Assembly (NCBI GenBank): GCA_020639155.1
Contig: JACKHF010000002.1
Span: forward strand, 124,001 to 188,000
DNA: 64,000 nucleotides
Source: Phycisphaeraceae bacterium
Lineage (GTDB): Bacteria > Planctomycetota > Phycisphaerae > Phycisphaerales > UBA1924
Direction: 5' to 3'
Both the position numbers and the translations under genes were made by a program. The notes beneath the pieces were generated by a model. That model worked only from the letters and a program-made list of their open reading frames with translations, did no database searches and had not been told where the DNA came from. Shown here one piece after another: positions 44,183-53,688 of this stretch. Position 1 is the stretch's first letter, and each line of letters starts with the position of its first letter.

Positions 44183-45241
44183 TTATGACGAATGGTTCTG
44201 CTCACTCCAGAATCGCGTCCAGTTTGCATGCTGGAATCCGTTGATCGCATCCTCGGTCCACTTGGCTTTTCGAAGTTCGTCGGCGAGCACATGAAGATCA
44301 AAGACCGAGTTGATCCCATCAGGAAGTTTCTCGGTTGAGAATCCGCCGTCGATGTCGCTCCCGAGTCCCACATGATTTGTTGTGCCGTGAATTGTGCAGA
44401 TGTGCTCGATATGTGCACGCGCCATGTCAACATGCGCACGTGCGACATCAAGCTCGGCTGGGATGAGGAATGGTGAGCAGAGGTTGAGCCCGATGATGCC
44501 TCCCCGGCGACCGATCTCGCGGATGGTGTCGTCGGTGAGATGGCGTTCGTTCTTCCCGTCGATTAATGCGCGGCAGTTGGAGTGTGATGCGATGACCGGC
44601 GCATCGGTCAGTTCGAGCAGATCTTCTGTCGCTCGCTGCGAGAGATGAGACAGATCGTGGACAATGTTGAGTCGGTCCATTTCCTGCACGAGCTCGCGTC
44701 CGATCGCGGTGAGTCCGGCGCTCCCGTCGATCGCGGGTCGTGCGTTCCCGGCTGCGTATCGCGAACCCATCGCCCACGCCATTCCGATGGTGATGACGCC
44801 CTGATCCGCCCACCATGCCAGTTCGCTTGGTTCGCGGATAGGGTCGGCACATTCCATGAGAATGCCGATGCGAAGCGGAGCGGCTGTGCTCGCTGTCTGC
44901 TCCCCCCGACGTGGCATCAGTTCGATAAACCCGGCATATCGCCATGCGTGATATCGTGCAAGTTGAGCTTTGCCAGCATTGTGTGCTGCATCCGGATCGT
45001 TGGCGGTATATCCAACAGTGGGATACTTTGCGGTTTGCCCTGCAGGATGAGCTTCAGTGAAAATCGTGCCAAGGCACATTGTTACATGTGCCTGCCGCAT
45101 TGCAGGCAGCGTGATTCCTGCAGGCGGATGCGGCTGCATTTCAGGTCGCAACTCAGCTGTCATGTTCCGGCCGCACTCGGCAAGATAGGCCAGATCCAGA
45201 TGGGCATCGAACCATTGCGGCGTTGCGTTGTGGGAACTCAT
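44183..45241 (-). CDS. Membrane-dipeptidase-like peptidase (M19 family)
   Basis: A 352-residue metallo-amidohydrolase. It opens WFDAHLDLAYLAECG (HxD metal motif), then GILMECADPI, DLSHLSQRATEDLL, PVIASHSNCRALIDGKN and GGIIGLNLCSPFL, all typical of renal dipeptidase (M19) proteins. These cleave L-D or D-D dipeptides. It converges with the small-protein operon, 18 bases from its stop. No signal peptide, so it is cytoplasmic. Confidence 0.88.
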   Translation of the reverse strand: MSSHNATPQWFDAHLDLAYLAECGRNMTAELRPEMQPHPPAGITLPAMRQAHVTMCLGTIFTEAHPAGQTAKYPTVGYTANDPDAAHNAGKAQLARYHAWRYAGFIELMPRRGEQTASTAAPLRIGILMECADPIREPSELAWWADQGVITIGMAWAMGSRYAAGNARPAIDGSAGLTAIGRELVQEMDRLNIVHDLSHLSQRATEDLLELTDAPVIASHSNCRALIDGKNERHLTDDTIREIGRRGGIIGLNLCSPFLIPAELDVARAHVDMARAHIEHICTIHGTTNHVGLGSDIDGGFSTEKLPDGINSVFDLHVLADELRKAKWTEDAINGFQHANWTRFWSEQNHSS

Positions 45242-45359
45242 ATGTCAGCATAGCAGGCTGGCACGCTACCATCGAATGCTGCCCGAACCGGGTGGTACAA
45301 TGAGAGACTCACGCAGTCTGGCGTGAAAGAGATGGGACAGTTCTCCAAAAGGATCAGGC

Positions 45360-46073
45360 ATGACAACGCTTCAGACACGTCCACGAAACGCACTGACACA
45401 CTCAAGAACCAGCAGGCGCGGCGAGATCGGTGCGGGATGCATCGGCTGTATGGTGGTTGCTGGCATCCTGCTCATCCTGCTAATCGTGGGTGGGTTCTAC
45501 GTCCGGGCGAAATGGAAGGGCTGGGTTGTCTCCGGCGTTCGCACCGGCGTTCAGCAGGCACTTAACGAATCAAACCTTCCGCAGGAGCAGGTCACCGCAT
45601 TGCTCGGTGAGTACGACCGTGTTGGTGAGAAGTTTAAAAAGGGCGATATCGGATTTCAGGAAATCGCGGATCTTGGTGAACAACTTGCAGACAGCCCAGC
45701 AGTGCCGTTTGCTGCAGTGAAGGTTGTTGAAGCAGTGTACCTTCAGCGATCGACGCTCGATGATGCACAAAAGGCGGAGATTCTTCGATCACTTGAGCGC
45801 TATGCACGAGGAATCAATGAAGGTACCATCAGCCAGGACTCAATAGAACGTACTCTGCAGCCGATTGCTGTACGAACAGGTGATCACAACTGGCAGGTCA
45901 GAGAACCGGGTGTCGTAAAAAATGATGACCTGATCGACCTTGGGAATCGGGCCAAGGAAAAAGCCGACGAAGCGAACGTCCCTGACGAGCCGTTCGAGGT
46001 TGACCTTGTCGGTGAAGTCAGGAAGATCATTGACAGCGTGCTTGGCGAATCGACAGATGGCGGAGAGGGTTGA
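45360..46073 (+). CDS. Single-pass membrane protein of unknown function
   Basis: A 237-residue protein with a basic N-terminus and one transmembrane helix at about residues 27-48 (IGCMVVAGILLILLIVGGFY). The long soluble domain, predicted mostly helical, starts WVVSGVRTGVQQAL and ends acidic. The charged cytoplasmic start and single helix suggest an anchored periplasmic domain. No family is recognised. It is transcribed alone, divergently from the dipeptidase, and followed by a strong hairpin. Confidence 0.6.
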   Translation: MTTLQTRPRNALTHSRTSRRGEIGAGCIGCMVVAGILLILLIVGGFYVRAKWKGWVVSGVRTGVQQALNESNLPQEQVTALLGEYDRVGEKFKKGDIGFQEIADLGEQLADSPAVPFAAVKVVEAVYLQRSTLDDAQKAEILRSLERYARGINEGTISQDSIERTLQPIAVRTGDHNWQVREPGVVKNDDLIDLGNRAKEKADEANVPDEPFEVDLVGEVRKIIDSVLGESTDGGEG

Positions 46074-46116
46074 CCCGCTCATATTTATGCAGACTTTGTG
46101 AAGTTCAGCTACCTGC

Positions 46117-46140
46117 AGACCGGACCGAAAAGTCCGGTCT
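46117..46140 (+). terminator. Strong hairpin after the membrane-protein gene
   Basis: AGACCGGAC (46117-46125) pairs perfectly with GTCCGGTCT (46132-46140) around the loop CGAAAA. The 9-bp stem lies 44 bases after the stop at 46073. The following bases are only moderately T-rich (GTGTGCTTTCTGG), so it may be a terminator on the plus strand or an mRNA stabiliser. Confidence 0.6.
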
Positions 46141-46258
46141 GTGTGCTTTCTGGCGAATAACCATGCGTGTCAACATGGTTGTGCCTGCATACCCTTGAAG
46201 CCCCCAACGACGTTGTTTCGATACAAGTCCGTTGCCACCCCCGAGTTGGAGTGTCAGC

Positions 46259-47416
46259 ATGCCAAGCGCCACTGCCCGAGTCGAATCCAAAGCTATGCCC
46301 ACAGCCACACCATCGTCAGGCACGCGTCCAAGCGACGCGCTCAAGAACGACGTTCTTCTCGACTGGCTGCGCCAGATGCAACTCATCCGAGAGTTCGAAA
46401 CGCGCACGATGCAGGCCTATCAGCAGGCCAAGATCGGCGGGTTCTGCCACATCTATTCCGGGCAGGAAGCGTGTGCTGTCGGCACCATCGGTTCGGTGAG
46501 TCACGACGATCCGGTCATTACTGCGTATCGCGATCATGGCCATGCTCTGGCGCGTGGCATGACACCCCGCGCGTGTATGGCTGAGATGTATGGCCGTGCT
46601 GCTGGATGCGCCAAAGGCAAGGGCGGCTCCATGCACATGTTTGATCGTCCAAATCACTTGTACGGTGGTCACGGAATCGTCGGGGCGCAGACACCACTCG
46701 GTGCCGGGTTCGCGTTTGCAGCAAAGTACGAACTCGAAGTGCTCGGCAAATCGCTCGACGGCTCCCCCGCAAAGAAGAAGGTGTGCCTGTGCTATCTCGG
46801 TGATGGTGCGCTGAATCAGGGCGCGTTGCACGAAGCAATGAATCTTGCGGGGCTGTACGGTCTGCCAGTAATTTATATTGTTGAGAACAACGGCTACTCC
46901 ATGGGCACATCCATCGAGCGTGGAACGACAGAAGCGGACAACCTTGGTGCGAAGGCAGCAGCCTACGGCATCGACTTCCTCAAGGTTGATGGCATGGATA
47001 TTCGCAATATCTATGACCACTTCCGTCCGTTCGCAGAGAACTGCCGCGAGAACCAGCGTCCCGGCTTCGTCGACCTGAAGACCTACCGGTATCAGGGCCA
47101 CTCGATGTCCGATCCGCAGAAGTACCGCACGAAGGATGAGGTTGAGCAGTTCAAGGAGAAGGACTCCATTGCTGCGCTCGCATCGCACCTCATGCGTGCA
47201 ACAGCCGACGGCGGACGCGCGTGTTTGAGCGAGGACGAGTGGAAGAAGCTGCAGCGGACCATCCGCGAGCAGGTGCTCGACGCGGTCGACTTTGCTGAGA
47301 ACGCGCCGGATCCGGATGTCGAGCGTGAGCTGTTCTCTGATGTGCTTGCAAACCCCGTCCCGAACATGAGCCCGGCAGCGGAATACAACCACGGCGATAC
47401 AAATACGCTGCTCTGA
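46259..47416 (+). CDS. pdhA: Pyruvate dehydrogenase E1 component, alpha subunit
   Basis: A 385-residue thiamine-diphosphate enzyme subunit. After LLDWLRQMQLIREFETRTMQ comes HIYSGQEACAVGTIG. GKGGSMHMFD follows, then the TPP motif GDGALNQGALHEAMN ending IYIVENN. HSMSDPQKYR is the phosphorylation-loop equivalent. E1 alpha pairs with E1 beta to decarboxylate pyruvate for the PDH complex, but no beta, E2 or E3 gene is adjacent. The ATG at 46259 has TTGGAG seven bases upstream; a TTG at 46232 is not used. Confidence 0.9.
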   Translation: MPSATARVESKAMPTATPSSGTRPSDALKNDVLLDWLRQMQLIREFETRTMQAYQQAKIGGFCHIYSGQEACAVGTIGSVSHDDPVITAYRDHGHALARGMTPRACMAEMYGRAAGCAKGKGGSMHMFDRPNHLYGGHGIVGAQTPLGAGFAFAAKYELEVLGKSLDGSPAKKKVCLCYLGDGALNQGALHEAMNLAGLYGLPVIYIVENNGYSMGTSIERGTTEADNLGAKAAAYGIDFLKVDGMDIRNIYDHFRPFAENCRENQRPGFVDLKTYRYQGHSMSDPQKYRTKDEVEQFKEKDSIAALASHLMRATADGGRACLSEDEWKKLQRTIREQVLDAVDFAENAPDPDVERELFSDVLANPVPNMSPAAEYNHGDTNTLL

Positions 47417-47527
47417 GTTTAAACTTTGATCGCGCAAAGACTGCGCATCACGTGCGTGGTTGTCTGTTGCGCAGCTCGAACTGTTGCAGAAGAATCACAG
47501 CATGCTGATCCTGCCGACCAATGGAGC

Positions 47528-48457
47528 ATGAGCGCGCCAATCGAACTGAAGCAGCCAAGCGGTTCTCCTGCCAACCTCGTTTTGACGTACCACTATGTCA
47601 GACCTGAAAACTCGGACGGTGTGACGGGGCTCACGCCCGAGCAGTTTCGCGATCAGCTCATGCGCGTGCAGCAGCACTACACGTTTGTCACATTAGAAGA
47701 GTTTCTGGCATGTGAGGCAGAGGGTGAGACTGGGTTCGGACTGATCACGTTCGATGATGCAGTCAAGGACCAGTGGAAGTATGCCCAGCCGGTGCTTGCG
47801 TCGTTGCAACTTCCCGCGGTGTTCTTTGCACCGATGCGTCCATTCTCGCACGAACCCGATCTTTGGGTAACGCAGCACCTGCTCCATGCGCTTGCGGAGG
47901 AACTCGGCTGGCGCGAGCTTGAGCATCGTGTCGAGAGCATCATCGGGCACATCGAGATGTCGCAGGACCAGATTAACCAGATGAACTCGCTGTACCACTA
48001 CGAGGTGCCCGAAAAACGGATGCTGAAATGGTTGATCGCGTTCGGTATCAACGCGAAGCTTGCAGGATCGACACTGCGCGAGATCAACGAACGTGTTGGC
48101 CTGCGCGCGCGCGACTGGTTCATGTCAGAAGAGGAACTGGTGGCGCTACAAGACATGGGCCACGCCATCGGCGGGCACGGATTCGACCATGTGCCATACA
48201 CAACACTCACACCGATGCAGCAGGCATCGGACATGCATCGGGCGCAGCGTCTGATGGCAAACATTCTCGGTGCGATGCCGCGTGCGCTGGCGTACCCATT
48301 TGGAAGATTCGACGAGCACACTCGGCGCATCGCATCGCAGTGCGGATACACGCGGTGCTTCTCAACAACCGAGCGGATCGACGCGTGCGCACTCGATGAT
48401 CTGCTCGACACCATCGAAGCAGCACACACACAGAAACTGACAGGAGCAGCAGCATGA
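47528..48457 (+). CDS. Polysaccharide deacetylase family protein, atypical
   Basis: A 309-residue protein with NodB-fold motifs: LTYHYVRPENSD, GLITFDDAVKDQW (catalytic/metal Asp), PAVFFAPMRPF, GGHGFDHVPYTTLT (His pair) and ALAYPFGRFDEHTR. It has no signal peptide if translation starts at ATG 47528; the open frame continues upstream to a TTG at 47426, so the start is uncertain. This branch often acts on nucleotide- or lipid-linked sugars in the cytoplasm. The GNAT gene follows with a four-base overlap. Confidence 0.75.
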   Translation: MSAPIELKQPSGSPANLVLTYHYVRPENSDGVTGLTPEQFRDQLMRVQQHYTFVTLEEFLACEAEGETGFGLITFDDAVKDQWKYAQPVLASLQLPAVFFAPMRPFSHEPDLWVTQHLLHALAEELGWRELEHRVESIIGHIEMSQDQINQMNSLYHYEVPEKRMLKWLIAFGINAKLAGSTLREINERVGLRARDWFMSEEELVALQDMGHAIGGHGFDHVPYTTLTPMQQASDMHRAQRLMANILGAMPRALAYPFGRFDEHTRRIASQCGYTRCFSTTERIDACALDDLLDTIEAAHTQKLTGAAA

Positions 48458-49440
48458 GCGGTATCGAGGGAAAGCCAACCAGAAAACCAATCACATGCGC
48501 TCCCGTTATCGAGCCCTGCCGCGATGCGCAGCAGCTTCGCGACTACATCGAGACGCACTGGCGTGCCGGGCATGTGCTCGCACAAGACGAGGCGATGTTT
48601 CGGTTCACATACATGACGCCGTTCGTTGATCGGAACCAGTTCCCGAATGGTATCAGCGTGCTCGGTGCGTACGACAACGCGGGTAACATGCAGGGATTCC
48701 TTGGTGCGATCATTGCGCCGTACCCGAGACCGCGTTCGTTCTGGCTTGCGCTATGGCACGTGCTCCCGGAACTGAAGGGCACGGGCACTGGCGGCGCACT
48801 CCTGCGCGAGATGCAGACGCTCGCGGTAGGGGATGGTTTTGATGCGCAGGCAGCAAACACCGGCTGGATTGGCACGTTCGGTGCTGGGCCTGAAGCACTT
48901 CCCGTGTATCTGACTCGCGGGTACTGCGCGCGCGCGGGACGCAGATGGGTGTTCGATCCGAGTACGAACGAAGCCTCATCGATTCCTTCGATCCAGTGCG
49001 AGTCCGCGCCGAGTGAAAACGCGCCGTCACCTGAGTGGTTTGCGCATCGCTATATAAACCACCCATCGTTCGACTACGAAACAACGCCGAACGCTGTATT
49101 TCGCACGGAGACGAACTCGTGGGGGCGTGTGACGCACGCCTGCTGGCTTGGCGCCAACTGGGAATCCGATGTGAAACGTGTGTATGAACGCGAGAGTGCG
49201 ATAGCTCAAACGAATGGACAGTCGTATCTGCTCGACGCGTGGTCGTTCACGTGCCCGGGCAGGGGATGGTCGCTTGCGCCGAAGGAACTGCCGAGCCTGT
49301 TCCATCCTGTCGATGCGCGCGGCAACACAACATACGCGGTCGGGTTCCCGTTTATCCCGTCGACGATCCACAAGGGCGACTGCGATCAGGACAGACCGAA
49401 CCTCGTGCAACAGCTGCGCGAGATCAATAGCGCTGCGTAA
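48454..49440 (+). CDS. GNAT-fold acetyltransferase-like protein
   Basis: A 328-residue protein whose first half has a GNAT acetyl-CoA-binding motif A (LPELKGTGTGGALLREM) after an acidic/aromatic core. The second half (from about residue 170) has no recognised domain; it may be a second, degenerate GNAT-type unit or a substrate-binding domain. It is translationally coupled to the deacetylase gene (ATGA). The pair may modify an amino sugar, first removing and then adding an acyl group; this is inference. Confidence 0.68.
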   Translation: MSGIEGKPTRKPITCAPVIEPCRDAQQLRDYIETHWRAGHVLAQDEAMFRFTYMTPFVDRNQFPNGISVLGAYDNAGNMQGFLGAIIAPYPRPRSFWLALWHVLPELKGTGTGGALLREMQTLAVGDGFDAQAANTGWIGTFGAGPEALPVYLTRGYCARAGRRWVFDPSTNEASSIPSIQCESAPSENAPSPEWFAHRYINHPSFDYETTPNAVFRTETNSWGRVTHACWLGANWESDVKRVYERESAIAQTNGQSYLLDAWSFTCPGRGWSLAPKELPSLFHPVDARGNTTYAVGFPFIPSTIHKGDCDQDRPNLVQQLREINSAA

Positions 49441-49446
49441 GTGAAA

Positions 49447-51111
49447 TCAGTGACGGAAGTGGCGTATCCCGGTGGTCATGCAGACCACGCCTTGCTGTGC
49501 GCACAGATCGAACGTGTCCTGATCGCGCTTTGAGCCACCAGGATGAACGATCATCTTCACGCCCGCGTCGATGAGCACCTGCGGTCCATCGTTGAATGGG
49601 AAGAACGCGTCAGAGAACGCAATTGCGCCTTGTGCAAGTTCGCCTGCCTTTTCGACTGCGATCCGGCACGATGCAACGCGGTCCATCTGTCCGGCACCCG
49701 CACCAAACAGGCGCACGCTGTTCTCGTCCCAGCCGCCGATGCACACAGCGTTGCTGGAAAGCGCACGCCCAACGGTCTGCAGAAACGCGGCTGCGGCGAG
49801 TTGCTCGGCATCGGGGATCGGCCCTGCTTTGTGCTCCCACGATGCAGGGTCGGGCACGACACGATCGGAATCCTGCGCGAGCATGCCGCCGGGCAGGAAC
49901 CTGAAGTCGACGTGTGAGCGAGTGTGATCAATCGTGCCTGTTTCAAGCAGGCGGATGTTCTTCCAGCGTGCCTTGAGTCTCTCGACAGCATCCTCATCGA
50001 ATGATGGCGCGATGACGACCTCAAGAAATACGTCGTTCTCGCACAGTCTGGTTGCGGTCAGGTCATCGAGTTCGGTGTTGACAGCAAGGATCCCGCCGTA
50101 GGCTGCGAGCGGATCGCACGCGATCGCGCGATCGACCGCGACACTGACTTGTTCGTGCAATGCACATCCGCACGGGTTTGTGTGCTTGACAACGACTGCG
50201 CCTGCACGCTTTGGTGAGTGTGCATGGAGCGCGAGCGCGAGCTCAAGTGATGCCGACGCGTCGTTGAGGTTGTTGTAGCTCAGTTCCTTGCCGTAGAGCT
50301 GCGTTGCGCCCACAACGCTGGGGCCTGTTGCCTGCGGATCGTGATAGAGCGACGCGGTCTGATGCGGGTTCTCGCCGTAGCGCAATGTGCCGGACTTTGT
50401 GTATGTGAGTGTGATGCGTTCGGGCAGATGAGCTGCGTCCGTTTCTGTGCCCCTGACCTGCGATCCCATCCACCTGCTGATTGCAGCGTCGTAGCTCGCA
50501 GTGCGTTCGAATGCTGCGAGCGCAAGCTTGCGCCGCAACTCGTGTGTTGTGGATCCATGATGCTGCTTGAGTGAGTCGAGGACTGTTTCGTACTGCGCAG
50601 GTTCGGTCACGATCGCGACGTACCGATGGTTCTTTGCAGCGGATCGCACCATGGATGGGCCACCGATGTCGATTTGCTCAATCGCATCATCCCACGCGAC
50701 GTTCGGCTTTGCAATCGTCTGCTCGAACGGATAGAGGTTGATGCAGACGAGATCGATCGCCTCAATATCGTGATCTTTCATCGCCTGCGCGTGGGACGCA
50801 TCGTCCCGCACCGCGAGCAATCCGCCGTGGATCTTCGGATGGAGTGTCTTGACACGCCCATCCATCATCTCCGGAAATCCGGTGACATCATCGACGGAGG
50901 TAACCTTCAAGCCGGCATCTGCAATGGTCTTTGCGGTACCACCGGTGGAAATCAACTCGACTCCCATTGATATGAGCTCTCGCGCAAAGTCGACAAGCCC
51001 TGCTTTGTCGCTGACTGACAGCAGGGCTCGCTTCACTTTGACGAGGTTGGTTGATGCGCTGGTATGCACGTGAGAACCCGATGACGATACGGTCGATGTG
51101 TGCGTTGCCAT
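49447..51111 (-). CDS. purH: Bifunctional AICAR transformylase / IMP cyclohydrolase
   Basis: A 554-residue PurH. The N-terminal MGS-like IMP cyclohydrolase domain starts KRALLSVSDKAGLVDFARE and holds ELISTGGTAKTIADAG. The transformylase domain carries LRYGENPHQTASLYHD, GKELSYNNLNDASASLEL, VVKHTNPCGCALHEQ and SDAFFPFNDG. It performs the last two steps of IMP synthesis in the cytoplasm. About 25 extra residues precede the family start. It lies 39 bases after the PQQ-like lipoprotein gene. Confidence 0.95.
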   Translation of the reverse strand: MATHTSTVSSSGSHVHTSASTNLVKVKRALLSVSDKAGLVDFARELISMGVELISTGGTAKTIADAGLKVTSVDDVTGFPEMMDGRVKTLHPKIHGGLLAVRDDASHAQAMKDHDIEAIDLVCINLYPFEQTIAKPNVAWDDAIEQIDIGGPSMVRSAAKNHRYVAIVTEPAQYETVLDSLKQHHGSTTHELRRKLALAAFERTASYDAAISRWMGSQVRGTETDAAHLPERITLTYTKSGTLRYGENPHQTASLYHDPQATGPSVVGATQLYGKELSYNNLNDASASLELALALHAHSPKRAGAVVVKHTNPCGCALHEQVSVAVDRAIACDPLAAYGGILAVNTELDDLTATRLCENDVFLEVVIAPSFDEDAVERLKARWKNIRLLETGTIDHTRSHVDFRFLPGGMLAQDSDRVVPDPASWEHKAGPIPDAEQLAAAAFLQTVGRALSSNAVCIGGWDENSVRLFGAGAGQMDRVASCRIAVEKAGELAQGAIAFSDAFFPFNDGPQVLIDAGVKMIVHPGGSKRDQDTFDLCAQQGVVCMTTGIRHFRH

Positions 51112-51150
51112 GCGTGCAGATGCGCTCCTAAAGAGAATCGTTTTGTGTGC

Positions 51151-52320
51151 TCAGAACTGTGGGATGAGCCGTGCGATCGCGCCAGACTTGCCAATGACGA
51201 TCAGTGGTCCATCAGCAAATGACGTTGCCAGAACTTCGCGTGCGCCGGGTAGCGGTACCTCACGAATCACATCGCCGTATTCCGCATCCATCACTGTGAT
51301 ACCACCGGAGTTCCAGACCAGTATCGTGTTCCTGCGCTGTGCCACAACAGTGCCCTCAACTTCAGTGCGAGACCAGAGGACATTGCCTTCAAGTGCGTCG
51401 TACTTTGTCATGCCCTGTCCAGGGACGGTGCAGTATAGTGCTGCTTCGTGGTACGTCGGGGCAAACTCAAGCGGATGCTGGGTGCGCACGCGCCAGATCG
51501 GCTCGCGCTGACCTGGAGCAAAGCAGTACAGAGACTGATCCTTGCTGGCAATGAACAGCAGTCCGTCGCCTGTGATCGGATCCGCGCCCGGACCTGCATA
51601 GATCTTTGCACGGCCAACAGTTGCACCGCTGGAAGCGTCCATAGTCAGGATCTCACCTGACTCTGAGACTGCAGTTACTGTGTTGCTGCTGACAACGAGC
51701 GGATCGTGCAGTACTGGATTGTCTGTGCCGTTCGACCAGTATGGAGCATCGGATTGCAGCAGATGAGTGCGAATCGCACCGGAGGAGGTGCCAAAGACAA
51801 GTGTCCCGCCAGCAATTGCTGGGCCTGTCGAAACAATGTGTGCAAGTTTCTGGCGGATAACAAGATCATGGGAACTGACATTCACCCCGAAGATTTCGCT
51901 CTCGGTTGTCACAAAGATGGTTGGTCCAACGCGGAACACCCCAAGGAAGTCCGAACTGGTCAGTCCAACGGGCCTGTTCCCCTTGTACGCGCCTGTCTGG
52001 GCATCAAGGAAAGACAGGTTTCCAGCTGTGTCGAGCACAGCGACAATGTCGTTATACTCACGAACAAACTTGATACGCTCACCTGCGCTGAGGAACGGAG
52101 CGCCACGCCAGTCGAGTTGGTATCCCATCTGCGTCGCTGAGTCCGCATTTACACCCAACTCATCAAACGCGCTGGTCGTGTCGATTGGCGGTGGGGCATC
52201 AGCTTCGATCCGCGTGGTGCCACCCGAGCACCCGAGCAGGCTCACACTCAAACCTGCAAGGCATGTGCAGAGGAGCGCGTGTCGATAGTGGGAGAAAGAG
52301 CGGCGGGCAGGATGACACAT
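51151..52320 (-). CDS. PQQ-binding-like beta-propeller lipoprotein
   Basis: A 389-residue exported protein with a lipobox (SVSLLGC) after a hydrophobic signal segment. A beta-propeller with repeating PQQ-type blades follows (LSFLDAQTGAYKGNRPV; ILTMDASSGATVGRA; LYCFAPGQREPIWRV; DALEGNVLWSRTEV). This resembles BamB/PQQ_2 proteins, which act as scaffolds at the outer membrane, or a quinoprotein-like fold without enzyme residues. The ATG at 52320 is chosen; the longer frame to 52485 overlaps the riboflavin synthase leader. Confidence 0.75.
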   Translation of the reverse strand: MCHPARRSFSHYRHALLCTCLAGLSVSLLGCSGGTTRIEADAPPPIDTTSAFDELGVNADSATQMGYQLDWRGAPFLSAGERIKFVREYNDIVAVLDTAGNLSFLDAQTGAYKGNRPVGLTSSDFLGVFRVGPTIFVTTESEIFGVNVSSHDLVIRQKLAHIVSTGPAIAGGTLVFGTSSGAIRTHLLQSDAPYWSNGTDNPVLHDPLVVSSNTVTAVSESGEILTMDASSGATVGRAKIYAGPGADPITGDGLLFIASKDQSLYCFAPGQREPIWRVRTQHPLEFAPTYHEAALYCTVPGQGMTKYDALEGNVLWSRTEVEGTVVAQRRNTILVWNSGGITVMDAEYGDVIREVPLPGAREVLATSFADGPLIVIGKSGAIARLIPQF

Positions 52321-52441
52321 GGATGGCTTCCTCAGCGTGATTTGGTTCGAGGCAAGGGGAAATCGCCAGCAGAAACCGGCGGAGGGGTGGTATTGTACGG
52401 CTGGAGGTCGATTCCGGCTCCCCTTTGTGCCAAGATCATGT

Positions 52442-53086
52442 ATGTTTACAGGTCTCGTCCAGACTGTCGGTTCGGTTGTTTCCACTGAGCAGCATCCTGC
52501 TCAGTCAGGGGCTGTACGTCTCATTGTCCAGCCGAATACCGCCGATTCCTGCACGATCCCCGTGCCGTCGCCCGGCGATTCCATCTGTGTCTCGGGCTGC
52601 TGCCTCACACTGGTCGAGGCAAACGCTGTCGGCTGGGTGTTCGATGTCATCGCTGAATCCATCAGCAGAACGTGGTTTGCCACATTGAAGCCCGGCATGA
52701 AGGTGAATCTGGAGCAGTCCTGCACCCCGACCACCCTCCTTGGCGGGCACATTGTGCAGGGCCATGTCGATGGGCTCGCGACGGTTGATGCTGTCTCGAC
52801 AAGTGATGGCTATCGGGTTCGACTGTCGCTTGATAACGAGCTCATGCAGTATGTTGCGCCGAAGGGGTCGGTGACGATCGATGGCGTGTCGCTGACGGTC
52901 GCCTCGTTGTCGGTTGCAGAGCGATGGTTTGAGGTGGCACTCATTCCTGAGACGCTCGTGCGCACAACGCTCGCGGATCGTGAGCCGGGTGATCGGATCC
53001 ACTTCGAGGCCGACTGCATGGTGAAGGCTGCCGTCCACTGGATCAGGCATTACGCGCGCACGTTTGCGTCAGACTCTGCCGATTGA
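52442..53086 (+). CDS. ribE: Riboflavin synthase, alpha subunit
   Basis: A 214-residue protein with two lumazine-binding domains. It begins MFTGLVQTVGSV, the usual start, with GDSICVSGCCLTLVEANA and LGGHIVQGHVDGLATV in the first half and KGSVTIDGVSLTVASLSV in the second. It converts two 6,7-dimethyl-8-ribityllumazine molecules to riboflavin. The 120-base upstream gap shows no FMN riboswitch pattern. The open frame reaches 52319 but is not family-like. ruvC follows 25 bases after its stop. Confidence 0.93.
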   Translation: MFTGLVQTVGSVVSTEQHPAQSGAVRLIVQPNTADSCTIPVPSPGDSICVSGCCLTLVEANAVGWVFDVIAESISRTWFATLKPGMKVNLEQSCTPTTLLGGHIVQGHVDGLATVDAVSTSDGYRVRLSLDNELMQYVAPKGSVTIDGVSLTVASLSVAERWFEVALIPETLVRTTLADREPGDRIHFEADCMVKAAVHWIRHYARTFASDSAD

Positions 53087-53111
53087 GCCCGATCTCCCGA
53101 TAGACTTGTCT

Positions 53112-53609
53112 ATGCGTGTGCTCGGCATTGATCCTGGTCTTCGAATCACCGGCTATGGGTGCGTCGAGACGCGAGAGCGCCAGGACCAGATCACACTGAT
53201 TGAAGCTGGCGTGTTCAAACTGATACACGGCTCAGACAAACGACCTGTCATCGATCGGCTGCTCGAGCTCGATGCGGATCTGTCGTCGCTGCTCGATCGT
53301 GTGAATCCCGATGTTGTCGCGGTGGAATCACTCTTTGCGCATTACAAACATCCGACGACCGCGATCACGATGGGCCACGCTCGGGGTGTGATCCTGCTAG
53401 CGATCCGAAAAGCACAGATCCCGCTCGTAGAACTGAAGCCGACGGAGGTGAAGAAGTCACTCCTGGGGTTCGGTCACGCGTCAAAGTCACAGATGCAGGC
53501 TGGCGTGCAGGCTGCGCTGTCGCTAGCTGAACTGCCGACACCCGCTGATATGGCAGACGCGATCGCGATCGCCATGTGCGCTGCCCATCGGCAGGGGTGT
53601 GTAGTGTAG
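53112..53609 (+). CDS. ruvC: Holliday junction resolvase RuvC
   Basis: A 165-residue RuvC. It begins MRVLGIDPGLRITGYGCV, carrying the first catalytic Asp (DPG), and continues VVAVESLFAHYKHP with the second acidic residue (VES). The later TPADMADAIAIAMCAAH supplies the C-terminal Asp pair. It cuts Holliday junctions during recombination repair. No ruvA or ruvB lies nearby. The open frame upstream to 53064 overlaps ribE; the ATG at 53112 is used. Confidence 0.94.
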   Translation: MRVLGIDPGLRITGYGCVETRERQDQITLIEAGVFKLIHGSDKRPVIDRLLELDADLSSLLDRVNPDVVAVESLFAHYKHPTTAITMGHARGVILLAIRKAQIPLVELKPTEVKKSLLGFGHASKSQMQAGVQAALSLAELPTPADMADAIAIAMCAAHRQGCVV

Positions 53610-53688
53610 CGTTCGTAATACCAAATAATGAAAACTCGGTAGTGTATTATGAAGTGATATGGTTACTGTATATAGTATTTCTAGATTA
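53610..53688. other. AT-rich interval at the end of the paralogue array
   Basis: This 79-base spacer between two convergent stops is markedly AT-rich compared with its surroundings and has weak dyad symmetry (for example AATACC...GGTAGTGTATT and a near-palindrome around TACTGTATATAGTA). It may hold transcript ends for both sides. No clear stem plus T-run is present. Confidence 0.35.

Noticed and set aside
46316..47437. 373-codon antisense open frame across pdhA
   Set aside because: pdhA is unambiguous on the plus strand; the antisense product has no recognisable domain and is a codon-bias shadow.
52321..52441. FMN riboswitch upstream of ribE
   Set aside because: The gap lacks the conserved RFN helices and is short.
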